Positions 8,494 through 17,900 of a stretch of DNA of 64,000 bases are shown here, piece after piece. The first letter of the stretch is position 1. Each line of letters starts with the position of its first letter. Position numbers and translations under genes: made by a program. The stretch is from positions 34,791 through 98,790 of the forward strand of contig CALLAL010000034.1 in NCBI GenBank assembly GCA_938002255.1, in the 5' to 3' direction. The notes beneath the pieces were generated by a model. That model was not told the DNA's origin. It did not search any database and worked only from the letters and a program-made list of their open reading frames with translations. This stretch comes from an uncultured bacterium. GTDB lineage: Bacteria > Desulfobacterota > BSN033 > UBA1163.

Positions 8494-8607
8494 ATATGAC
8501 CCACATGGAGCGATGTTTTTCATCCGTCACAAGGGAGGCGCGGAAACCGAAAAGCCTTTCAGAAAGATTCCCTTTGGGTAGGTTGAATCGCCCCCTTTGG
8601 GTCATAT
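8494..8607 (-). ncRNA. Candidate structured RNA or palindromic leader upstream of purE
   Basis: A 114-nt element closed by a perfect 10-bp inverted repeat (ATATGACCCA at 8494-8503, TGGGTCATAT at 8598-8607). Nested inside are further helices: 8507-8514 with 8587-8594, 8520-8525 with 8581-8586, 8530-8536 with 8569-8576, and two apical hairpins at 8541-8549 and 8556-8566. In the second helix the one imperfect pair is G-U if read from the minus strand but A-C from the plus strand, which favours a minus-strand RNA. It starts about 80 bp upstream of purE. I match it to no known riboswitch or RNA consensus; a palindromic mobile element is the main alternative. Confidence 0.45.
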
Positions 8608-8643
8608 TTATTCTAAATAATTCCTGTTGAATTCACAAGTAAT

Positions 8644-8681
8644 GGAAAAACTCTCTTGTCGCCTCATAAGAGGGTTTTTCC
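8644..8681 (-). terminator. Hairpin downstream of the P-type ATPase gene
   Basis: Arms GGAAAAACTCTCTT (8644-8657) and AAGAGGGTTTTTCC (8668-8681) pair over 14 positions with one weak pair around a 10-nt loop, starting 15 bp past the ATPase stop at 8697. The A/T runs are inside the stem rather than after it, so this is a probable but not classic intrinsic terminator. Confidence 0.5.
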
Positions 8682-8696
8682 AACCTCGCCAACCGA

Positions 8697-11417
8697 TCAA
8701 ACCGGTATGGTTCTTCCGACGATTACCCTTTTTCTCAAGATCCCTTTAGTCATTTCAATGATAACAAAAACAATCAAACCAAAAGCAACGATGATGGATA
8801 AATCGGATAGAGAAGGTTTCATGATACCAAAGGCATCTCTCACCGAAGGAATCTGGATCAACACCCCGATCAAAACGATCTCCCAGGCGAGAGCGAGGAC
8901 GAGCCATTTGTGGGGTGGGGCTTTAAAGATGCTATAAATGAGGGAACGGCAGTTCAATGCCACTACGAGTTCGACAATGATGAAAAGGAAAAATATCTCC
9001 GTCCTCGCATAGGTGATGTTATCCAATTTATGGAAGAAGAGGATGTAGAAGAAAGGACACTCAATTAAAACCGCCCGGAGAATAAAGGATTTTACATCCC
9101 ATCCGAAAACGCTTTCCTTTGGATCTCTCGGGGGACGTTTCATAATATCTGGATCCGGAGGGGAAACCCCCAGAGCCAATGCAGGAAGCCCGTCCGTCGC
9201 CAGATTCATGTATAAGATAGCTGCAGGGAGAAGGGGTAAAAATTCTGGCCCCATGATGAGGACAACGCCTCCAATCACCACGACTTCAGTGATGTTACAT
9301 TGAAGGAGGTAAGCTAAATATTTTTTGATATTGTCGTAGATCCAGCGGCCCCGTTCAATCGCCGTGACGATCGTGGCAAAGTTGTCATCGGTCAGAACCA
9401 TATCCGAGGCTTCTTTAGTCACTTCTGTGCCGGTGATTCCCATGGCCACTCCGATGTCAGCATGTTTCAGAGCGGGAGCATCATTGACGCCATCTCCGGT
9501 CATGGCAACTACTTCCCCCCTCGCTTTCCAGGCTTTCACGATCTTTAGTTTATCCATGGGTGAAACCCTGGCATAAACGGTGACTTGATCGACGATCTTT
9601 TCAAATGCTTCCTCTGGCATCTTCTCAAGTTCTTCGCCGGTTAACACCCGATCCCCTTCTTGATAAAACCCGATCTCTCTGGCTATAGCCACAGCGGTTA
9701 ATTTATGGTCCCCTGTGATCATGATCGGCTTAATCCCTACCTGCTTACAGACCTTCGTTGCCTCAATGGCTTCTTCTCGTGGCGGATCCATCATGCCGGC
9801 TAAACCAAGAAAGACCATCTCTCGTTCCAGGTCCTCCTCGGTCAATTGAATTGAATTCGGACACTCACGAAAAGCCACTCCGAGAACCCTCAAGGCATGT
9901 TGTGCCATTGCTTCATTCATTTTTAAAATTTCAGATTTTTCCTCTTGTGTCAGCTCTCTTATACCCCCCTCATCGAAGATATAAGAACTTTTTTCTAAAA
10001 CCACCTCAGGGGCTCCCTTCATGAAAGCTAAACGCTTGCCATCAGACATCTGATGGATCGTTGTCATTCTCTTCCTTTCAGAGCTGAAGGGAATCTCCTC
10101 AATCCTCGGATGACTCAGTCTTAGTTCTGTCTGATCCAAACCAGCCTTAACAGCAGCCACTATCAAGGCTCCCTCTGTGGGATCCCCCTTAACGATCCAT
10201 TTCCCTTCTTTCTGTTCCAGAACCGCGTCATTACATAAAAGGCTTCCCATCAGTAAAGTCTGAAGTGGAGGATGATTGGCAAGGCGAATAGAATGCGATT
10301 CTTTTAACTCGCCATCGGGCGCATACCCCGATCCAGTGACCTCAATCATCCTCCCTCCGGAAAAGATCTTTCGAACCGTCATTTCCCCTTTGGTCAGGGT
10401 TCCTGTCTTATCGGAACAGATCACCGTGGTGCATCCCAATGTCTCCACAGCAGGCATCTTTCTGATAAGGGCGTTCTTTTTAGCCATCTGACGCATCCCG
10501 ATTGCAAGCGCTCCTGTCACAATAGCTGCCAGGGCTTCTGGGACTGCGGCGACTGCAAGAGCAATAGCAAACATGACAACTCTCATCACAAAAGGTAAAT
10601 CGACCCTACCGCCAAAGACCTCTCTTAGGATACTGACGGCAGCGACTAAAAGACAGATGCCAAGGGCAATCATGCCCAGCCATTTACCGATTTCCTCGGT
10701 TCTCTTTTCCAGAGGGGTCTTCTCCGTTCCGACAGAGATGACCTCTTTCGCGATCTTTCCAAATTCTGTATTCATTCCTGTAGAGGTGACGACCGCCTTG
10801 GCTCGGCCAAAAGTCACGGTTGTCCCCGTAAAGACCATATTCTTACGATCGGCGACCCGTATTTCGGGAGGTAAAGGTTTTACATTCTTGCTCACAGGCA
10901 TGGATTCTCCGGTCAGAGGTGCCTCATCACACCGAAGGGAATGGGATTCAATGACTCTTGCATCTGCGGGAATTTTATCCCCCGCTTCAAGAATCAAAAT
11001 ATCCCCCGGGACAATCTCTTTGGATGCAACTTCTTCCTCCTTGCCGCCCCGGAGAACAGTAATCATTGGAGTGAGCATCTTTTTCAACGCCTCAAGCGCC
11101 CTTTCTGCTCGATACTCTTGAACAAATCCGAGAAGAGCACAAAAGACCACGATCACCGCAATGATGGCCGCATCAACCGTCTCACCCACGAGTGCGGAGA
11201 GAAGAATGGCAATGATGAGAATAAGGATGAGAATATTCTTAAACTGGTTAAAGAAAATCGTGAGGGGGGAGACCTTTTCCTCCTTTTTTAGTTCATTATA
11301 CCCGTAGATTTCGAGACGCCTTTTAGCCTCCTCCTCGGGGAGGCCCTGATGGAGATCGGATTCCAGTTCCTTCAAGACGTCTGAAATCTCTGTGGAATGC
11401 CACACTCTTTCGGCCAT
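8697..11417 (-). CDS. Calcium-type cation-translocating P-type ATPase (P2, SERCA/PMCA-like)
   Basis: 906 residues from an ATG with AGGAGG 8 bases upstream; the frame continues upstream without a ribosome site. Domains: N-terminal cation ATPase domain (1-60), M1-M2 (60-100), actuator with PLTGESMPVSKN (168-179), phosphorylation Asp336 in DKTGTLT, nucleotide-binding KGAPE, hinge MTGDGVNDAPALKHADIGVA, then six C-terminal helices. The M4 ion-binding motif reads PEALAA where SERCA pumps have PEGLPA. It exports or sequesters Ca2+ (or a related cation) at the cytoplasmic membrane. A hairpin follows the stop. Confidence 0.93.
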   Translation of the reverse strand: MAERVWHSTEISDVLKELESDLHQGLPEEEAKRRLEIYGYNELKKEEKVSPLTIFFNQFKNILILILIIAILLSALVGETVDAAIIAVIVVFCALLGFVQEYRAERALEALKKMLTPMITVLRGGKEEEVASKEIVPGDILILEAGDKIPADARVIESHSLRCDEAPLTGESMPVSKNVKPLPPEIRVADRKNMVFTGTTVTFGRAKAVVTSTGMNTEFGKIAKEVISVGTEKTPLEKRTEEIGKWLGMIALGICLLVAAVSILREVFGGRVDLPFVMRVVMFAIALAVAAVPEALAAIVTGALAIGMRQMAKKNALIRKMPAVETLGCTTVICSDKTGTLTKGEMTVRKIFSGGRMIEVTGSGYAPDGELKESHSIRLANHPPLQTLLMGSLLCNDAVLEQKEGKWIVKGDPTEGALIVAAVKAGLDQTELRLSHPRIEEIPFSSERKRMTTIHQMSDGKRLAFMKGAPEVVLEKSSYIFDEGGIRELTQEEKSEILKMNEAMAQHALRVLGVAFRECPNSIQLTEEDLEREMVFLGLAGMMDPPREEAIEATKVCKQVGIKPIMITGDHKLTAVAIAREIGFYQEGDRVLTGEELEKMPEEAFEKIVDQVTVYARVSPMDKLKIVKAWKARGEVVAMTGDGVNDAPALKHADIGVAMGITGTEVTKEASDMVLTDDNFATIVTAIERGRWIYDNIKKYLAYLLQCNITEVVVIGGVVLIMGPEFLPLLPAAILYMNLATDGLPALALGVSPPDPDIMKRPPRDPKESVFGWDVKSFILRAVLIECPFFYILFFHKLDNITYARTEIFFLFIIVELVVALNCRSLIYSIFKAPPHKWLVLALAWEIVLIGVLIQIPSVRDAFGIMKPSLSDLSIIVAFGLIVFVIIEMTKGILRKRVIVGRTIPV

Positions 11418-11500
11418 AGAAGTTACCCTCCTTGGGGGATAAAGTAATGGAATATTAGTATAAACGACAAAAAAAAAGCAAGAACATATTATTAGGAAAG

Positions 11501-11722
11501 GTAATCCCTCACAGAGGATCAAAAAAAAGGGTGGGGAGGGTTCTTCGGAAAACCTTTGAAGCGACACCTTTGTCCTTTAAATGTCCACTGCTTGGTTTTC
11601 AAACTCCCGATTCAAAGGGCATGGAGACCCAAGGAGATTGCCTCCTTGCTCGCTTTTCAAGGGTTTGGAGAGGGACCTTTCCCACCCTTTTAAACCATCC
11701 TACCCCATCACTGAGGGATTAT
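11501..11722 (+). mobile_element. MITE-like palindromic element, copy A (most diverged)
   Basis: 222 bp, non-coding. It starts GTAATCCCTCACAG and ends CACTGAGGGATTAT. Internal landmarks shared with the copies at 52279 and 63625: TTCGGAAAA, CTTTGAAGCG, GATTCAAAGGGCAT, and CCCTTTTAAACC. Flanks TAGGAAAG (11493-11500) and TGGGAAAG (11723-11730) are an 8-bp direct repeat with one mismatch, as left by transposition. It sits between the ATPase and carboxymuconolactone-decarboxylase-like genes. Confidence 0.85.
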
Positions 11723-11759
11723 TGGGAAAGACCGATATGTTCCAGTAATAATAATTTTC

Positions 11760-11788
11760 TTTACAAATCATGGAAGAGATGTGATAAG
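11760..11788 (+). promoter_or_regulatory. Putative sigma70-type promoter for the CMD-like gene
   Basis: TTTACA (-35) and GATAAG (-10) spaced 17 bp, ending 53 bp upstream of the ATG at 11842 and 38 bp downstream of MITE copy A. Sequence match only. Confidence 0.4.
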
Positions 11789-11841
11789 ATATCATCCGAT
11801 GAGAAAGGAATCCATTGCAACATAGAAGGAAAGGAGGAATT

Positions 11842-12180
11842 ATGGATTATTTACCCTTACCTTATGAGCGGTTTAAGAAGGAGTTTCCGGAAATCGAAAA
11901 AGCCTATGAGAAACTTGCGAATCTCTGCCATGCCACAGGCCCTCTTGATGAGAAAACCCGCCGTTTAATCAAGTTAGCGATTGCCATTGGTTCAGGCTCA
12001 CAGGGAGCAATCAAATCCCACACTCGAAGGGCAATTGCCATGGGAATCACAACCGAGGAGATTCAACACGTTGCACTTCTTAGCCTAACGACGATTGGAT
12101 TTCCGAACATGATTGCGGCCTTTTCCTATATCAACGAGGCTTTTGAAGAAGGACCAACCAAGCATTTTAGCGGCGATTGA
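11842..12180 (+). CDS. Carboxymuconolactone decarboxylase/AhpD-like protein lacking the CxxC
   Basis: 112 residues; GGAAAGGAGGAATT precedes the ATG. The all-helical CMD fold pattern is present: helix KLANLCHATGPLDEKTRRLI, then AIAIGSGSQGAIKSHTRRAI near 50-69. In AhpD and related oxidoreductases this second region carries ExxCxxCxxxH; here the H is kept (KSH) but both cysteines are replaced (S-G and A-I). Thiol peroxidase activity is therefore unlikely and a non-redox role is possible. The stop is immediately followed by the convergent oadB-like stop at 12181. Confidence 0.85.
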   Translation: MDYLPLPYERFKKEFPEIEKAYEKLANLCHATGPLDEKTRRLIKLAIAIGSGSQGAIKSHTRRAIAMGITTEEIQHVALLSLTTIGFPNMIAAFSYINEAFEEGPTKHFSGD

Positions 12181-13320
12181 TTAGATAATTCCCATCCCTT
12201 TGAGCACAGAGAGCATCACTGCGGCAGCCATCACAGACCCCACCTGCCCTCCTGTGTTGGCTCCCATGGCATGCATGAGGAGAAAATTCTTAGGATTATA
12301 TTTTTGACCTTCCCGTTGAGCAACACGGGCGGCCATGGGGTAGGCAGAAATCCCAGCGGCTCCAATCAGAGGGTTCACTTTTCCTCCGGTCAGAACTTTG
12401 AGAAGCTTCCCAAACAGAACCCCGCAGACTGTATCAAGACAGATAGCAATAAAGCCTAAACAGAGGACCATCAGGGTTTGAGGGGTTAAGAAGTTTTTTC
12501 CATCCATCGTGGCTCCGATGGAAATCCCTAAAAGGAGCGTAACGATGTTGGCAATCTCATTCTCCGACGCCTTGGTCAATCGACTGACCACTCCACTTTC
12601 ACGCATCAAATTGCCGAGCATGATCGTTCCAAAAAGGGGTAACCCTTGGGGAGCAATGAGGCCACCGATCACCGTCACGACTAAGGGAAAGAGAATTTTT
12701 GTTCTTTGAGAGACCGTTCGCTTGACAGTTCCCATGCTTATTTTTCTTTCCTCTGGAGTGGTCAGAATCTTCATAATGGGAGGCTGAATGATGGGAACCA
12801 AAGACATATAGGAATAGGCGGCCACCGAAACCGCACTAAGCAGATGGGGCGCGTATTTGGAAGTGACATAGATCGCTGTGGGCCCATCGCAGGCACCGAT
12901 GACTCCAACCGCTACGGCATCCAGTTTTGAAAAGCCCAGGGCTAATGCCAGAGCCAATGTTAAAAAAATTCCGAATTGCCCTGCTGCTCCCAGTAAAAAT
13001 ATCCTTGGATTTTCCAGGAGGGGGCCAAAATCGGTCATCGCACCAATGCCGATGAAGATAAAGAGGGGAAAGAGTTCTGTAGCAATGCCGGCTTCATAAA
13101 TGGTTCGGAGAAATCCCTCCTCTTCCATCAACCCTGCCAAGGGGATATTGACGAGGATGCAGCCGAATCCAATGGGAAGCAGGAGCAGAGGTTCAATGTC
13201 TTTTTTAATGGCGAGAAAGAGGAGAAGACCCCCCACTCCAATCATGATGGGATTGGACCAGTGGAGATGAGAAAACCCAGCAATCAATCCATAGAGTCCG
13301 TTGACAATCGCATCCAACAT
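12181..13320 (-). CDS. Sodium-translocating decarboxylase beta subunit (OadB/GcdB/MmdB-like), copy 2
   Basis: 379 residues, very hydrophobic with about nine to eleven membrane segments. Family motifs: GIGAMTDFGPLLENPRIFLLG (seen as GIGAMTDFGP then LLGAAGQFG) near residues 90-120, GACDGPTAIYVTSKYAP near 145, with the conserved Na+-site Asp in DGPT, and PLIGAAGISAYPMAARV near 320. The subunit couples decarboxylation of a carboxybiotin to Na+ export. It pairs with the small gamma gene directly upstream (13340-13483) and repeats the beta/gamma pair at 13508-14778. AGGAGGAGG precedes the ATG. Confidence 0.92.
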   Translation of the reverse strand: MLDAIVNGLYGLIAGFSHLHWSNPIMIGVGGLLLFLAIKKDIEPLLLLPIGFGCILVNIPLAGLMEEEGFLRTIYEAGIATELFPLFIFIGIGAMTDFGPLLENPRIFLLGAAGQFGIFLTLALALALGFSKLDAVAVGVIGACDGPTAIYVTSKYAPHLLSAVSVAAYSYMSLVPIIQPPIMKILTTPEERKISMGTVKRTVSQRTKILFPLVVTVIGGLIAPQGLPLFGTIMLGNLMRESGVVSRLTKASENEIANIVTLLLGISIGATMDGKNFLTPQTLMVLCLGFIAICLDTVCGVLFGKLLKVLTGGKVNPLIGAAGISAYPMAARVAQREGQKYNPKNFLLMHAMGANTGGQVGSVMAAAVMLSVLKGMGII

Positions 13321-13339
13321 ACCCCCCCTCCTCCTCTTT

Positions 13340-13483
13340 TTAGGATGATTTCTTTTCTTCCTCTTTTTTATAGGGAAAGGCTTTCTTGAGTACTCCCATT
13401 AATAAACTGAGGAACCACATGGTGAGAAGGGTCCCTCCCATCCCCACAACCAGCATCGTGATCCCAAAGGTCCAGTTATCCAT
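13340..13483 (-). CDS. OadG-like decarboxylase gamma subunit, 47 aa, copy 2
   Basis: Reading leftward from an ATG at 13483 preceded by AAAAAGGAGCTCCCT, 47 codons encode MDNWTFGITMLVVGMGG, a single membrane helix (GITMLVVGMGGTLLTMWFL), and a basic then acidic tail (KKAFPYKKEEEKKSS). One helix with the GMGGT turn followed by a charged tail is the pattern of OadG/MmdD-type gamma subunits, which dock the membrane beta subunit to the soluble alpha subunit. It sits 19 bp upstream of the copy 2 beta gene. Confidence 0.75.
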   Translation of the reverse strand: MDNWTFGITMLVVGMGGTLLTMWFLSLLMGVLKKAFPYKKEEEKKSS

Positions 13484-13507
13484 AGGGAGCTCCTTTTTGC
13501 GCAAATA

Positions 13508-14626
13508 TTATTTCATCATCGCAAGAAACATTCCGGCAGCCGTGGCTGTACCAATGACGCCAGCGATATTGGGACCCATGGCATGCATCAAAAGAAAATT
13601 TTTGGGGTCTTCCTGTTGGCCTATCTTTTGCGCTACCCTCGCAGCCATGGGAACAGCAGAAACGCCGGCAGAACCAATAAGGGGATTTATCTTCTCTTTA
13701 AGAAAGAGATTCATCAACTTCGCAAGTAGGATGCCCCCCACCGTGCTGAAGGCAAAAGCCACCAGTCCTAAAAAGAAGATGAAAATGGGTGCAGGCTTTA
13801 AAAACTTGTCAGCCACCATGGTTGACCCAACGGCCAATCCAAGGAAGATCGTAACAATATTGAGCAGCTCATTCTGAGAGGTCTTAAGCAACCGTTCAAC
13901 CACACGACATTCTCGAAAGAGATTTCCCACAAAAAACATCGCCATCAGAGGAGCCGATTCAGGAACAATGAGAACGATCACAATGGTTCCTATAAAAGGA
14001 AAAAAGATTCGTTCCAATTTGGAAACGGGTCTCAACTGTTTCATTCTGATCTTTCTTTCTTCTTTTGTGGTGAGCAACTTCATAATGGGAGGTTGAATCA
14101 AGGGGACCATGGCCATGTAGGAGTATGCGGCAATGGCATTGGCTCCTAACAGATGAGGAGCCAATTTGGTTGTCAGATAGATACAGGTAGGTCCATCGGC
14201 TCCACCAATAATGCCGATGGAGGCGGCTTCTTTAATATTAAATCCCAAAAGAATGGCTCCGAAGAAAGTCACATAAACGCCAAATTGAGCAGCTGCCCCC
14301 AAGAGCAATGTTTTAGGGTTGGCGATCAATGGGCCAAAATCGGTCAATGCACCAATTCCCAAGAAGATGAGAGGAGGAATGACCTCCCATTCGAGGCCAT
14401 AATGGTAAAAGAGATAGATCAGGTTTCCTTCTCCCACCAGGGGAGCCAGGGGTAAATTGACAACGAATATACTAAACCCAATCGGAACAAGAAGTAACGG
14501 TTCAAATTCTTTGGCAATGGCTAAGTAAATAAAGAAAGCACCGATCAGCCACATGATGACATGACCCAGGGTAAGGTGAAAAAAACCAGTTTTTAAAAGG
14601 ATTGAACCGATGGAAAAGTCAGCCAT
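13508..14626 (-). CDS. Sodium-translocating decarboxylase beta subunit, copy 1
   Basis: 372 residues, same family as the 12181-13320 product. Motifs: [11 protein letters not shown] near 90, [20 protein letters not shown] near 140 with the ion-site Asp of DGPT, EERKIRM loop, and [20 protein letters not shown] near 320. About nine or more membrane helices. It is preceded by its own 45-aa gamma-like gene (14641-14778). The two beta proteins are clearly different in sequence, so this is an old tandem duplication or two distinct decarboxylases. No biotin-carrier or carboxyltransferase alpha gene lies nearby. Confidence 0.92.
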   Translation of the reverse strand: MADFSIGSILLKTGFFHLTLGHVIMWLIGAFFIYLAIAKEFEPLLLVPIGFSIFVVNLPLAPLVGEGNLIYLFYHYGLEWEVIPPLIFLGIGALTDFGPLIANPKTLLLGAAAQFGVYVTFFGAILLGFNIKEAASIGIIGGADGPTCIYLTTKLAPHLLGANAIAAYSYMAMVPLIQPPIMKLLTTKEERKIRMKQLRPVSKLERIFFPFIGTIVIVLIVPESAPLMAMFFVGNLFRECRVVERLLKTSQNELLNIVTIFLGLAVGSTMVADKFLKPAPIFIFFLGLVAFAFSTVGGILLAKLMNLFLKEKINPLIGSAGVSAVPMAARVAQKIGQQEDPKNFLLMHAMGPNIAGVIGTATAAGMFLAMMK

Positions 14627-14640
14627 AGGAAAACCTCGAA

Positions 14641-14778
14641 CTAATTTTTTCGGGATGTAAACAATCGAATGAGAAGTGTGGAAATCTTAATCCCCCACAT
14701 TAACAGGATTAAACCAGTAAAAACTCCACCGAAACCGAACAGAAAAACTCGAAATGCTTCTTTTATTTGCTCACTCAT
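14641..14778 (-). CDS. OadG-like decarboxylase gamma subunit, 45 aa, copy 1
   Basis: From an ATG at 14778 behind GGAGAGAGGATT, 45 codons encode [18 protein letters not shown], one membrane helix ([20 protein letters not shown]) and a basic tail ending TSRKN. The FGFGGVF turn mirrors the GMGGT turn of the other small subunit. It ends 14 bp before the beta copy 1 start. Too short for most gene finders; the call rests on size, topology and repeated position next to a beta gene. Confidence 0.7.
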   Translation of the reverse strand: MSEQIKEAFRVFLFGFGGVFTGLILLMWGIKISTLLIRLFTSRKN

Positions 14779-14923
14779 TGAAGATAATCCTCTCTCCTAC
14801 GAAATCAGATCCTGGCCAATTAAATACCTCTATCATTTAGCATCTAAATTCCAAAAAATCAACTCTAAAGTTATTTTTTTAACAAGGGCTTCTAATAAAT
14901 TATCCCCTTTAAAATCAAATAGG

Positions 14924-17900
14924 TTAGGCCCTTTTGTTTCGTCTATTCTGAAATTCCTTGGCTTGATGCATGAAGGCTTCAAGGCGGGTTAGAGTATTGG
15001 TCTGTTCTTGCCCATCATAGGCCATATTAAGGATAGGAATGTTATTGTTCTCCTCTCGATAGCGTTTTAGAAGAGCACTTACGATCGTTCCTGGCATGCA
15101 GGTAAAAGGCATGATATTGACAATCCCGCTTGCACCTCGTTTTGCAAAATCAATCGATTTCCCGATGGAGAGGATTGCTTCTCCTTCAAAAGAGGAATCG
15201 AGATAGGGTTTTGCCTTTTTAAAGATCGATCGGGTTTTAGGTTCGCCAAAGTTTCTAAGATGGCTTTTAAAAAGCCTTTCGAGGTGGTGTTCATCTCTCT
15301 TTTGATAATAATCTGTTAGAAGGACCTTCAAGAGATTTGAAAAGGACTTTTTTCTGAGGCTTCTTCTTTTGGAGATGGTGTTGACATAGAGTATCCATTC
15401 GGTCATCGGGGCGAGCCATGCCTCTCCCCCAAATTGTTCAATCTTTCGGATTACGTCCTCGTTGCTAAACCGATTGAGACGGACATAAATCTCTCCGACA
15501 ATCCCGATGAGAGGCTTGGTTCCAGGTTCTTCCATCTCCACCCTTCCAAATTCTTCTAAACTTTGAATCAGGGCCTCTTTCGGAGAAACTCCCCTACGAA
15601 TGGCATCACAAACCCTCTTTAAAGACGCTTCATAGATCCGATCAGATTGTCCTTTCTCTTTCTCATAGGGTCGAGTCTCCAGAAGCTTTTTAATCAGGAG
15701 ATCAACGGCCACGATTCCCTGCCATCCCAATCGTGAAAATTGAGAACCCATAATGCCTAAATCATTGTAGAGTGTCTCGTCCTGATTCGGAGCGTAGATG
15801 GGAATATGTCGAAAGCCTAAGTCATCAAGCACCAGACGATGGAAACGATGATATTGTCCAAAACGGCAAGGCCCATTTCCGGAAGGCATGAAAAAGGCTG
15901 CCCGCTCATGGTCGAAATTAGGGTCTTTGACCAGTTTAACCATATCGCCGGTGGTCAAGATGCAGGGATAACATTCCTTCCCTGAAGTTAGTTTTCTTCC
16001 CCAGTAAAGCGTCTCCTCATTCGATTCGGGAATGACCTCTGCTTCAACGCCACAGGCTTCAAAAGCGGCTTTCAAGGCAAAGGCGCCATCATACATATAA
16101 GGAATATAGATCTTTTTAGTCCGATCCGTCTTCGGCTTTTCCTTTCTGGAAGGAGCGAATAGGGTTGCTTTCACCTGTTTCAAGCTATCGAGAAAAGCCT
16201 CACAACGGGTAATGGCTCCTGCATCGGCACTGTGTTCATCAATCTCCAATTGCAGATGGGGCTTTCCCTTAGAAAGGTCTCTGTAAAAATGGCTGATGAA
16301 CGAATCCGGACCGCATCCAAAATTGGTGATATAGATGGCATAAAGCCTTGGATCCTCATTGATAATCTTTCCTGCCGATAGAATCTTCTGACCATATCGC
16401 CAGTACATCTCCCGAATCTCTTCGGTCGGTCGAACAGAATCCAGAGGAAGAAAATCCATTGGAATGGCAAGAACCCCCAACTCCCTTAACTTTTTAGGTA
16501 ATTCCAGGTTGACTCCCGGATCGCAGGAGTTGTAAGGCCTTCCCACAATGACGATTGCCTTCTCATCAGGCTTGATCTGGTCCAGAACCTCTTTTCCTCG
16601 ATTAAGGAGCGATTGGTAAAAGAGAGCCTGAAATCTCTCTGCCTTCGCCAGAGCTTTCTTGACTTGCTTGGCGTTTCGATGAAGGGATTTCCCAAATTCA
16701 GTCAGTTCTTTTTCCAGATGGTCTTTCCCAAACCGGAAATGAAGGATAGGTTGAAGGACTTCCACAGAATCCTTCTTAAAATCGATAGATGAAGGGACCG
16801 CGTAAGGAAAGGCCTGAGCATAAGGACAAGCAACACTGATCGGAATCTCAGGATGGGGTGATTTGAGGTTGACGATGCTGGGCAAGAAGATCCTCTTGAC
16901 TCCTTTCTCCATAAGGTTGAGCACATGGCCATGGCTCACCTTGATGGGAAAACAGGTTTCGGCCACCACATTCTCTACCCCTTTACGGATTAACTCCTTA
17001 TTCGTTGGATCAGAGAGAACGACACGATAACCTAATTCAGCAAAAAAAGCTTTCCAGAAGGGCATCATCTCATGGAGATAGAGGATTCTTGGAATCCCGA
17101 TCTCCGGCGCATCCTCAGGAAGAGCTTTTTCTTTTTCATACGTGGAAAAAAGCATCTTCTCTCTTTCTTCAAAGAGATCGGGAAGATCTGATCCTTTGGT
17201 TCTTTTAATCACGTCATACTTTTCACAGCGACTTCCGTAAAAGAGAGGTCTCTCACCCTCCACACTTACCTTCCGGATAAGACAAAGATTAGAACAACCT
17301 TTACATTCAAAAGAGGTCTGTTCGTATTGGCGCTGGCTGAGATCGAATCCTTTGAACCCCGAACGCTCCCAAGTCCGCTCTTCCATGGCCAGGATGGCCA
17401 CACCAATGGCTCCTGTGACATCATGATTTTCAGGGACGATGATCTCCTTCTTGAGGACACTTTCAAAGGCTGCCACTACTCCCTTATTAAAGGCCGTCCC
17501 TCCCTGGAAGAAGATCCGTTCACCTATTCGGCGGTCGCCTACCACCCTGTTGAGATAGTTCTGGACAATTGAATAGCTGAGTCCGGCAACGAGGTTATCT
17601 TTTGCCGCTCCTCTCTGTTGATGGTGGACAAGGTCCGATTCGATGAAGACGGTGCATCGTTCTCCCATCCTTACGGGTTCTTCGGCAGAAAGGGCAAGTT
17701 TTCCAAACTCTTCTTTAATCGAGATGTCTAGTTTCTCGGCCTGTTCCTCCAGAAAAGAACCCGTTCCTGCCGCACACACTTTGTTCATTTCAAAATCAAC
17801 GACCACGCCCTTCTCAAGGCTGATATATTTCGAATCCTGCCCCCCAATCTCAAAGATCGTATCGACATTGGGATCGATGTGAACAGCAGCCGTGGCTTGA

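Noticed and set aside
10573..11121. Long open frame on the plus strand inside the P-type ATPase gene (182 codons)
   Set aside because: Antisense shadow of a well-supported ATPase; composition of serine, threonine and proline-rich low-quality protein and no ribosome site.
14835..14849. ATTTAG-CAT-CTAAAT 6-bp inverted repeat upstream of the gamma/beta genes
   Set aside because: Too short for confident operator or terminator assignment in an AT-rich gap.
16180..17572. Several shorter frames opposite or within the activase gene
   Set aside because: They lie inside the strongly supported 1407-residue gene and show no family motifs.
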